A DNA stretch of 64,000 nt from Apostichopus japonicus. Lineage: Eukaryota > Echinodermata > Holothuroidea > Aspidochirotida > Stichopodidae. A program made the translations under genes and the position numbers. Every line of letters starts with the position of its first letter. The stretch's first letter is position 1. This document shows, piece by piece, positions 47,801 to 59,800 of the stretch. The stretch covers positions 20,982,501-21,046,500 of the forward strand of contig NC_092568.1 of the NCBI RefSeq assembly GCF_037975245.1. Direction: 5' to 3'. The notes below the pieces were generated by a model, which saw only the letters and a list, made by a program, of their open reading frames with translations, was not told the DNA's origin and did no database searches.

Positions 47801-50800
47801 GAACATTTGAGCTGCTATATGACAAACTTGCGAAGAAAGTTCCTTGGTAATGTTTTGGAAAACGTTCCATACTTTTTATATGGTTGCCACTTACGGAAAC
47901 TTATTTGATGATACTAGCAAAAGTCTTAAAATGGAGGGAATAATTTTGTCATCACAAAAATGCTATGCCAAAGTGGTTAAAATTGCTATGCCAAAGATAA
48001 AAAGCAGTACATTTTACAAAGGAACCATTGTCATTTATGAGAGAAAAACTTGACTTAAGAGCCGTCAAATTTGCTACACATAATTTGGATATTATAATTA
48101 TTCTCTGAAGAAAGAGCACCATGAAAGACCTATGAAAAGAACCAGTTAGAGTAGGAATCATCATTTATAGGTCAAATCTAGAAGACTTCTATTGCATTCA
48201 TACTTTAACATGTTACGCATGTTATCACAATATTGGATGTAAATTTCAATACAAATATAATAATAATGATAAAAATATAAAAAATTGTCACTGTGCAGCT
48301 ATGACATCATCACACTTGATTGCTCAAAAGTTCACTTTTGGTGCAAAACATGTCAGACCAAAGACATTCGTAGGAATCATAGGCGTACCTGGAGCCCAAT
48401 TTGATTTGGGGAGGGGTGGGGGTTGTAACGACTTGCCCGAAAAAATATAACCGCGTGCGTTCAACATCTTAATGTGCATTTTATATAAGCATGCGTCGGT
48501 TATTTATATCGCATGCCAATTACATACAATCATTTGCCGTGTTATTACCCTTCCATATTGGTGATCATTTTGGGGGAAGTCGTTACAACAAATATTGATC
48601 ATAATAATATAAGTTTAACCATTGAAAAACATATTGCAATTAATTTATCTTTCAGTAGATGACTGAAAAATTCTCAGCATATTGCCCGAATTTTCACAAA
48701 AAATATTTGGTCGGGGGACCTGCAGCCCCCCCCCACCTCCTACGCCTATGATAGGAATATGAATTCAAACAACAGCATAGCATGCAATCATGGAACACCA
48801 CTGACACCAAACTTGGCCCGCCACTCCCGCCCACCCCCCTCCCTCCGCGAATAAAGAAGAAAAAATAGACCAACCTTTAAATTCTCTTCTAGCTGTGGGA
48901 GTTCTAAAAGTTGCAGTGGGATCGCAATCGGCTTTGAACGGCCTTCTGCTGGAGCTGCCTGGGATGGGCCTTCCTGTGTCGACGTAGGCACACCAGCAGT
49001 ATTCGGCTTCATCGTGACATTGCACTGGCATGTAAGAGCCATCTTCGTCGCACTGCGGTATGAAGACCCCGGTATCTCTCGTAGCCTCTGCTGTAGCTCT
49101 CTGAAACTCCACACTGCACGATAGGACTACTGTTGGTCAATTTCATACAAATATATAATGTTGTTTACCTATATATTCAAATGGCCATGTTAGCATCAAA
49201 GGACATTTTTTTTGTACCTGTCATTTTTCTTTGGCTGAGATTACCATTGAACTCTCCATTTATTGGTCATCTTTTGGCAGAATTTATCGCTCTTGATAGA
49301 TAATTCCAGTATACAGGATATTCACCGTTGTTTTACTAATACCCATACGGTCACTGATTTGTAAACAGTCTACACCCAGAGTTTCAAGGAGCACAAAAAA
49401 TAATTTGCATTGCTATCTGTTTATGATAAGCGGTAGGGATATATATAGCACAAAATCAAGTTTGCTAAACATGGTGCTGAGTTTTGAACTAACATGACCA
49501 AACCTTACGAAATTGGTCATTTTTTGCAATATTTTTGGTTGACCTTCCACCCCCACCCACCCGCCCCCCTTACCCCTTCCCACCAACCCGATACATAACG
49601 GACAACTTCATTATTCCACACAGATTTTTTACAGTGCAGTCTGTTCATCATTGGACAGAGACCATTATTATGGAATTAAGTATTCAACTGTTTGCCTGCA
49701 GTGTCAATGTCATCAACTGTTTATCCTATTACTGTGTGAGCTCAATAAGAATGACAAGAGTTCAACTTTGTGCACCTTCTCTCCTGCACGTACAATGCTG
49801 TTAACTGAAAATAAAGGGGGAAAAAAGGGTAGGTTTTGCCCCCATCCATGATCATGATATATCTAAGGCACAGTTCCGACTTCATTGAACCATCCCTGAA
49901 AATGTCACTCCGAATGGAACTTTTGACAGAATGTTGGTATCGCTGACCATGGTGCCGCATACTGTACTTGAGATTTAATTAACCTATGGTGTGCCACCGA
50001 GCTATCACAGAGGACCTCATTCTGTTCACCGGAGGATCAAATTCATGGATTGTCTGGACTTATCCTCCGTAGCATAAGCAAAGCCACACAGGTAGCCGCA
50101 TTGCTCGGTTTACCTGCGTAAGCATGGCTCTCTGCAGGATTGGCAACAGAAAGAACAACGGAAAAAAGATGTGCAAGGCCGACCGACACGTTGTCCTAAC
50201 GGCTGGGAACGTGAGCGATAGATCCCTCGAGACATTGTACAGATTTTGGGTCGAGGGTTTCTGATCTCTAGTAAAAACTGTATTCAGTGGTGTATGTAGT
50301 ATTGTCTTTTACATTAATCGCTAATAGGATTATACATCAAATGCATTTGATGGTAGTAAGAAAAGAGATGAGAGGAGTGGGAATTGGTTGGAAGAGATGG
50401 AGGGTGGGGAGGTGGGGGGGGACAAGATGCATACATATTGTCCATGGTTCCTTAATTAATCGCTAAAAATGAAGCATGTATTTGGCAGAAGGTGAACACT
50501 GATAGAGTTTTTGGCAAAGGGGATGGTTCCCTCATTAAAACTCCAAAATGGTGGCCATAGGAAGATTGTCCTGAACCCCCCCCCCAAGCTGCCACCCCCT
50601 CTTAAAACCGTACTGGATGAAAAGCCATGCATTCACATCATGTTAGCCTCATACATGGGAGGGAGGTAGGGAGGGAAGTCGTTCTCCTGTTGCCATTATA
50701 TGAAATTGAGTCACGCTGGTTGACATGGACCAAATGAAGCTATACAAAATGTGAAGGTTCAATGTACCTTGAAGGAACATGCTGATCAAGTTAATTAACA

Positions 50801-53800
50801 GCATTACATCGATCCATGACATAAATTGGTGTATTGCCGCAGCGATGAGCCAATCAACAACTGAATTAATGAGGATTCCAATCTTGATGTAGCAGGAAAA
50901 TAATTATATCTTTCTAGTTGGTGGAGGGATAAAGCAGGGGGAAAAGTTGATCAACACTACTTTTATGACCTTAATGCTGTTGAGATGATGTGTTATGAGG
51001 GAGGACAGGTCAGGTAGTGGATCATCAAACTGTGGGGGTGGGGAGTAAAACATTGGGGGAGGGGGAGTGGGGGAGGGGAGTGACATATATACAACAATAG
51101 TTAAGTTCGTGCTGCCACTATAAACACTTTGTGGGCAAACAATTAAATATCATTACACATGCAACTTACAGAAGTTTACAAAAATTTAGTTTATATATTA
51201 GGTGTAGGTGGGGCAAAGTGATGAGAAATGAAAAAGGGCTCGAATGACAAAACTGTCTTCAAGTTTGGTCCATAAATTTTATCGTTTGGTTTTGACTCTC
51301 TCTTCCCCTAACAATGGACGAATGTTAGAGAAGCTAAGAATAACATGTCTCAACGAAAAATCAATGACTTTAAGAATGTTTGTAACAAATCTTTTTCTTC
51401 TTTACAACGAACACGAGTGACCGTTATTTATCTTTGGGGGCGGTGCACATGATTTTCGAGAGAACGAAACAGCATCAAAGCCAATTTGACAATAAAACAA
51501 TTTCACAATAATGTATAGTAATCTACTGTATTTCCAAATCTATATGGTTCCTCTTCAACTTATGCAGCCTAACCTGTACCTGGTCAATTGAATAGTTTCA
51601 TTTCAAGCCCTCTGTCGTTAAATAAATGCGAACAAGATTGAAATACGTGTACTGTACCTGTTCCAGGCTGCTCGCGGGGAACTTGCCTGGTGACGAGAAC
51701 CGGTAAGCCTGCTGCCAGAAAAAAAGAGGAAACAAGAGAATGTTGAAAGAGAGGAATTCTCAGAATATTACCAGAAATAATGACAACAATTGGAACATTT
51801 AGAATTATCATGTGAAGGGAAACCATACCACAACAATAAACAAAGAAATCTGGAAAAATGAAATTATCAAAATTGGTCATTTTGTTCAGTCAATTATAAC
51901 TTACCAAGATAATGAAGGGCTACTAAGGTATGCTAAGGTAAAGTAATGTAAGGTAAAGAAAAATAAATAAAAATATTAATTTTAAAGAAAAAAAATCATA
52001 ATAATGGGAAAAAAGTATCCACAGTACATTTCAAGTTAATCAGATTATGTTGTTTACAAATGTTTATTCCACTATATCCTATGCTCCTCTTACCTTGCAA
52101 GTTTGCCCGGCTATATATCCCAACTGTAAATTGCTACAGTTAGGTAGAATCCCAACAAGGTGGTGAGGGGGGAGGGGGACGGAGGGGTGGCAGTGGTACT
52201 GTACCTTGATCACAGGTGGAAACATATTGCTTAACACCATATACTTAAAGTACTGTTTATTTTATTGGAATTACACTGTAGAGCATTCATGTTACCCAGA
52301 TGTAGAAATTCTCAACCCAGAGGGCAAACAGTTTAGTTTGTGATGACCTATAAACCAAAAGCTTCCCCATGAGACCCATTTCTAAGCACGTGTACATTCC
52401 ATCATGAACTGCATCATCTGTTGCAAAGAGAAAACAACGGTTTGAGGAAAGAGGGGGGTGGGGGGGGGAAGAGAATATTGTCCAGATGCAAAAATCTTTA
52501 GGCAGGATGCTTAAGCTGTTGATCGAGGCTTGACACAGTTCTAGTCTTAAGAGAAACTCCAGGTGATAAAATCAACAGTGTTTTATTTTCATTAGATATA
52601 TGGCTTGGTTCTGAGTCATGAGAAAATTCACTAAAATACAACTTCATGTAAAAAAGGTGAGTGCAAGAATGTTTTTAACAAAATGTTGTTTGTTCAATTT
52701 CAACCATTCCTTATTTCAAGTTAATTTGAAATCACTCTCTCTCTCTCTCTGCAACTCTAGTTAACACTGCATATCACTAAAATTTGACTAGAGATAGAGT
52801 GAAAATACACAAAAGTAAGGAGTTCTGTTCTTAAAAATTAATATCTAACCAGAACTTGAAGTGTGTCTTCTTTTTTTTCACACAAACTAAACGAGAGAAT
52901 TGCCTGGCAACCGTTTATGTTGGCAATCTCACTCATGTCCACTAGAACTGCTGGAACTCACTCTTCAGATACAAAAAAACATCAAAACTATTTCCTTTAA
53001 TCACAAATGTAATGACTGCAACAAAGCTATGACTGTCTGACCGTAATGAGATCATTAAAGATATGCTAGAAACATTTAAAATCTCCTTAGCAGCAATATC
53101 GTTTAATTACCTCTATCGATGGGGTTTACAGACCTTGCATCTTGACGTGAATGTTTCCTGATCACTTTAAATAAATGTATATCCTCGTTATAAATACTAC
53201 GGAATAGTTTGCTCTGTGAAATCAGGTTTATGCCAAACAGCTGTCTTGTGATAGCCTAGTGGTGTCGAGTTTAGACGAACAGTGATCAATGCAACGACTA
53301 CCGCAGGTATGAACAAAACTCAATGAAGGGCCATTAACTGTATTACGTTCTCACCGTGGGACCATCTGAGCAAAGATTTTAAGCTGGTACAAATTTATCA
53401 TTCAGTTTGAGCATAAATGAACAGCCATTGACACATTTCTAAACATAACCAAACAGATTTGACATCAAACTGTTCTAGCAGGTTTCACTCTACAGATTTC
53501 CTATGACTTTGGAGAAACGTGATAAGAGTTGAATTTTTTACTGGAACAGATTTGGAACCCCTTCCCTCCATCCCACTCCCCCCCCCACCCCAGTGTTCTC
53601 CATGGCTCTGAAAATGCTTTTGCCAAGGGTAAAAATTACTTTTCCAAGGTTTCCACAACCGCATAAGTTCTGTTTCAATTTCAAAGAGTTTTTAAAGCCA
53701 TCTCTCCCTCACATGTATTTCAATATCAGACACATTTGTAAATCTATTTGGGAAACCAAAATAACTTTCGTGATTGAGAACCTTCCTTGCAAAATGGCTT

Positions 53801-56800
53801 CTGTGTCGCAACCGATCCATTTCAATTAATTGTGATGTATTTGTACAGGTACTCTGCAAATGATCGGGAAGTTCTTTCCTTCCTATAAACTGTTGTCGGC
53901 CACCAAACACATTCCTGCCTGCATCTGCCTTGCCAAAGTCAATCCCTGCAAAGATCTTCCAGCAGCTGGGCAGGACAATTGCAAATGGCCAACCAAGTAA
54001 AATAAACTAGTTACGAAAATTGTTTCTCAAGAAAAAAATATTTTCAACAGAACATATAAAAGAATGTCAAAGATATGAATAATGGAAAAGAAGAAACCAT
54101 TTTTTATTTTTATTATTATTTGTATTATTTTTTAATTATTATTATTTTTTTTATTTGATTTTTTATTATTATTATTTTTACCTTCTCTTGAGCTGGCGCT
54201 ATCTCCAGTGGCCTCTTCTTCACCTGGAGTCAAGGAGAGAAACATTCGAAAGGAGACTATTACCGAAGTATCACGCTGTGGGTTGAAACCTTCATGTAAG
54301 TTGTTCTTGCACTTGTCCGGCAATTCACGTTAATAATGTTCACTATATACAAGGAAAGCGACAGTGGGGAAAGGGGGGCCAGGCAACATAGCTAGTAGGT
54401 GGGGGTGGTGGTGGTATCACATGTCACTGAAAAATGACGATTTTGGGATTTTAGGAAGCGGAGGAATTGTTCCATTTTTTGCATGCTCTTCTGTAGCCCC
54501 ATATGTCTTGCTTCATGCCCCTGATAACCTCTTCTCCCCTCCCCCTACCAACCCTACCTCCATCCCCCTTGCAGCTTTTTATGAACCTCAAATGGCTTGC
54601 AAACCAAGGTAAACATGGAATAATTTGGTTAATATCAACTAAATGGTTGCCAACTTGCATCATCCCTCCCCCTCTTCTTACCCCTCTCCACACTCCCCCC
54701 GCAACTTGCATCATCCCTCCCCCTCCTCTTTCCCCTCTCCCCCTCCCCTGATCGGATCCCCCACCCCTAGCCATGTGCCTGGTAAGGACAGAGAGCAAAG
54801 TATTTTAAAAGCACAGCACTCAGTATCTAGAAATTTTTAGATGTATTTTTTATTTTTGGAGGGGATAGGGTTAAGGGAGAACATTGTTAATTAAGGTATT
54901 TTGTTCTCCTACAAAGCAAGGGTAAATATGTAAAAGCTAAAGCTGCTCTTTAATAGCACTAAACTACAGAAATGAATATAAAACTGATGAAAAATATGAC
55001 ATAATTATATACATATGAAAAGGTTTAATGATTGTCATGCATTAACAAGAAAATAGGGCATTGTGAAAAAGGAAAAAGAAAAAAAGTACGCATTTTGTTC
55101 TTTTTTGTTTGTTTTTATGAATTGTTTTGTCTTGCAGCATTTTGCTGTCTTTCTTAAGCAATTATGAGAAGGAGAAAAAAAAATGAAGAGAAACTAAAGA
55201 TTTTTTTTATTACTTCAAAAAAAAAGCTAACTTTTAGTATTAATGTATGAAAGATGAGAATCCTTGAAATTAAAGATAGAAGAGTTAAAATTCTACTGCA
55301 TCAATTTAAAATAATTAGAAAAAGGAAAGGAGAAATCATGAGCCATTCGATTGGTTTCCTTTGCGGCATTTAGGTCTGCTAAGAAGATGAGAAGATATTC
55401 CCTTACGTTTGGCCTAACAGTGGTGTAACCAGGGAGTTGGAAAGGTAACTATGGTGATGAGGGGCTAGCTAGACATTTAAGGGAGGGGGCTGATATTTGA
55501 GAACCTCCATCCCCTTCGTGTCCATCTTAACATTCTCTAAGAGGCTACTTAATAGGGGTCACTCTGAGGGCCTAGTTTAACATATTTTGTCTCATGACCT
55601 AAGTTGCCAGAAGAACTTTGCTGGAGCTGCACAGACCCATTTATTTCACTGTCTGTTTGCAATTTTGAAATATATGTGGAGTTGTTATTTATTAGTACAG
55701 TATTCTTAAATATTGCCATTTAAAACTTGATTAATTTACAGGCAAGGCAAAATGTTAAGCTTTCATATTACAGACCATTGAAAACAGCTACTGTATAGTC
55801 TGTCAAACACAGTACAGTACACTTTCAATAACCCATTCGAATCTGGGGATGTAAGCCCCCTGTAGCCATACCGTCCTCCCAACCCCACCACCCATCTCTC
55901 CCTATGCCCCACATGAAATGGGTTATAGGGATCACCACCAACTAGGGGCTGGGTAGCTCAGCTGTTAAGAGAACAGGATATGTGACCCCTGGGTGTCATT
56001 AGAAATATTAAATGAAGGAATTTCACACAAGAGAGCAACAATTCCTGGTTGGAATAAGAATCTTTTCAAATCCCTGTTTACACCACTGAGGCTATTAATT
56101 TGCAGCAAAAAAACAGAACTCATGGAGGAAAAAAACAGTAAAATGAATAAAGCAAATTTTGTGTGTGTGTGTGTGTGTGTGTATTTCATAGTGAAATTAA
56201 ACACATATTACCTGAGACTTCAAGAAGCAGAAAGGTGTGACTATTAGCTGTAATTGAATGGGCGAGAAAGGGAGGTATGGGCAAAATGCATTCTGACACT
56301 GATGCACATTAAAACAGTTAACTTAAACCAATTTATGTAAAATTGGGATAATTATGCTGAAATAAATATACCATCTTTTATCTTTTAATATCGGACCCTT
56401 GATTACTGATGTTTTATTAATTAATTAATTATTAATTATATACTCTACAAGTAATTATGTGGAAGAAACTAATTTATGTCAACTAATAAGTTCAAACCCT
56501 AAAGAGCAGCTTAAAAGCACCCACATCATGTAACTCGATGTTTGTTTTGAAAGCTTAAAAATGCAATACATCAGGCTGAAACCCATATCAGTGAATTTAC
56601 ATTTGTGTAAAACTTAAGTAAAGAGGGAAAAATGCCGTCCTTCGTTGTTAAATCACTATACTTTACAGGAGAAGGTAAGTCGCTTTTGTGTAAAAAACAC
56701 ATCTATAAACTAATATTAACTAAAATGTTAAACTGTCTAAAAAGAATGGTTATGGCAAGACATGTGTGAAAAGTTGATCCCAAGAGCAATAACAGCTAGA

Positions 56801-59800
56801 ACAGGAATTATTCCTGTGTTGTGCTTTATAAGTACCCCATATAGTACTGAAAGATATATTACAGATATATTACAGAAAGAGTTGTCACTATGATTTTGAA
56901 TCGGAAATTACCAGCAATTTAAGGTGACTCTGTTGCTTCTATACATTGCTAACAAATTCAAAAACATATACATGTCTGGTCAAAATCCTTCAATTAGAAA
57001 ATTTACTGAATATTAAGGGTATCATCAAAATAATTCTGTAGGGTACATTCAGATTAAATTTTCTTACAAATCAGTTTCCACAAGTCTGGTGGTATTTTTG
57101 GCTGATACACAAGCATCTTCCCCCCACCATTCCATTTCCTCCTCACCCTCTCCCCCCCCTCTCCACCCTCCCCCCATCTCTACTAGAGAGAAGTTCAACC
57201 CTTTGTTTCCAACAAAATGTCTGTTCTTTAATATCTCCATACCATAATGTGTTCATCTGATGATAGCCAAATCCTTTTCTTTTCTTTTCCTTACTATTTT
57301 TTTTTTTTTGTAACCCACTGTATGTGATCTATAACATCAGGGAGTCAGGGATGTATTTTCATAGTGGGTCATATCCCATCCTATCTTTGCCTTGCTCAGG
57401 TAAATATCAGCTTACAAAGGTCACATATTTTGCCTGAAGGTCCATTACCTGATGTCAATAAAAGGCAAGCCTGGAGGTAAACCTGTAAATGGAGCCTCAA
57501 CTCCAGATGCTTGTAAACTGCTTGTTTGCGAACAATAATGGTGCTCAAATTGACACAACAGGAAAGAAAAAAAATGTAAAAGAAAACACAAAGGGGGAAC
57601 TAGCGTCTGACTAACGATACAATTCACTGTCGTAGCGGCCACAAAAGTGAATTCCAATCTTTCGTTTGTAATAATAACCCATTTCTGGAATCAACTTTTG
57701 ATGGGATGCTAAATTTGTTGGTTGTTTTTCTTTCCCATTTGTCTAAGCTGCTGATGTTGGGGATAATAAAGAAGAACAGTTGCGAGTCTTTCTTAATTTA
57801 AGTATTCCTCAAGTTTGTTTTTCCTCAGATCGTTGGCGATATTGAAGGCAGGCATGTCTCAAACTTTTTTGAGTTGGAAATTTTCATTTTTGATTAAAAC
57901 ACATACAAAGTACCTAACATGAGCTCTTCTCCTTTTGGTAACATAATCGTTATGAGAGGCCAGTTTTTAATTGTCTCTTCTAAAAGTTAGCAATATCGTT
58001 GACATGCTTTGAAGTTTTGTAATAAAGGTCACTCGTATTTCAAGCATTTCACTGCCACTCTCAAAGTATTTTTCCTAGTCGAAATCATTTTATTATCTGA
58101 TTTAACACTACTCAAGGATGCCCGATACTTGAATCAGATGGCGAGGACCCTCTGGAAATGTAGACCTACTTTATGACTTTTTTTTTGTAGAAACTGTTCG
58201 TAGCTGAAAAATGGGTAGCTCTGCTGACGAGCTCTAAGAATTCTCGTCACCTGTTAATAAGTCCGTCGGCACTTGTGACCGTGTTTTGGAAGGCCAACTA
58301 ATAAAATCTCAAACCAAAATAGCTGAACATTTTTTTCTCGTTTGTTAACTGCTTATAAATTTATACAAAATATTTTGCATAAATGTATATACCTTTACTT
58401 TCTTCATAATTTAAGAATAAGTAAAAAGTTGCAATTCAAGAATTTTCAAAGTAGAAGCTAACACATTGATTAGTTTAATCTTAAACTATAAACACTTCTA
58501 GTATGAAGTCTGATGTCTGTATACATGCTAACTCCCTAAAACACCCTCAGGGGTAGTGGGTTTTACACGTTCCCACATGTTCAAGTTATATTTGGACAGA
58601 CAGACAATGGACACTGTGACAGAGTGCATAGGCCACTGAGACTGATCTAGTTGAGGCAAGTCAGGTAAAGCTTATTTGCACAGGTGAGGAGGGACAGAGC
58701 CTGGTAGACAAGCTATCATAACACCATCAGTAGTTGATGGCCTCAGACAACCTCAGGTGTGCGAAACTCCTCCAGAAAAACAATACCCCTTATCATGCCT
58801 GGCTGTGTTTACCTAGAGTACACAACTCAAATCTTGTAGATAATACACACCAACATGATCCAACTATAGCACCCTATAGACACAGATGGGGGGGGGGGGG
58901 GGCAGAAAGGATGAAAAAAGGGATGGCTAAAGAAAAATACTAGCAAGTCTGTATGCATTGGTATGTGTGTGTGTATGTGGGTGCTGTTACACAGTTGAAA
59001 TGAGAAACTTTTCTGAAGTTTTCTCAATGAGCACAAACAGAGGAAAAGTAATAGAATGTTTCTTGTATCATAGCAACCAGGCAACACAGAAGGATGCAGG
59101 GAGAATAGAAAAATAAAGAAGAACATTAAAAAAAAAAAAAATTTTAAAGTACAGTATCTAATATACATGATGTAATTCCCAGTAGTACTGAGCAACGGAA
59201 TCACTAATCGCATGGTTTCCCCATGTTTGAGGCAAAAGCTTGAATTTTTGAATATTTCTTAATTTAGTGTTCAAAGTTGTGTAGATGTTTTAGAAAGCTG
59301 TTTGCACCCATCAACATACTACAGTTTTACATACATGTACAAACACGCCATTATAACTGCATCTATTATTCCCAGTAAGACTATATAATCAAATTACTGT
59401 TACATTCAATTTTCAAATTCTGCATTAAAACAAAATATTTTCATTAATTTTTACGTTCACTACATTTACACATGGAAACATTTAGAAAGAAAGAAATTGA
59501 GAAGACATTAATTAATTAATAAAATTAATCAATTATTTAATTAGTAAATGAGATGAGTGATCATATAAATAAATATAGGTACCATTGATCTAAGCTAGAG
59601 TTAGTTAGTGATAGAGCAGATTTGGCGGAGTGAAATCTGAGACTGGTTATATAGATGCAAATTGTACAACACATAGAAGTAGTGTACAGGGTGATCAGGC
59701 ACCAAAAAACAGCTCTGATAACTTGTCGATTTAAGCTCTGCAAAAACCAATTTATTGGCTGTTTAAATTCCCATTTCTCTAGCCAAATTGCTGTTATGGT

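Larger units (their letters stand above)
41443..48377. other. Large SMOC-like intron, left part
   Basis: About 7 kb of intron. No further exon with convincing domain content was found. It holds long TA microsatellites (42862-42980 and 44778-44849), several poly-G/C runs, a short CACACA run near 46530 and a GAGA run at 46816-46840. Confidence 0.5.

Noticed and set aside
48788-49114. 108-codon minus-strand frame overlapping the thyroglobulin exon
   Set aside because: Out-of-frame shadow; the other frame holds the complete six-cysteine thyroglobulin domain.
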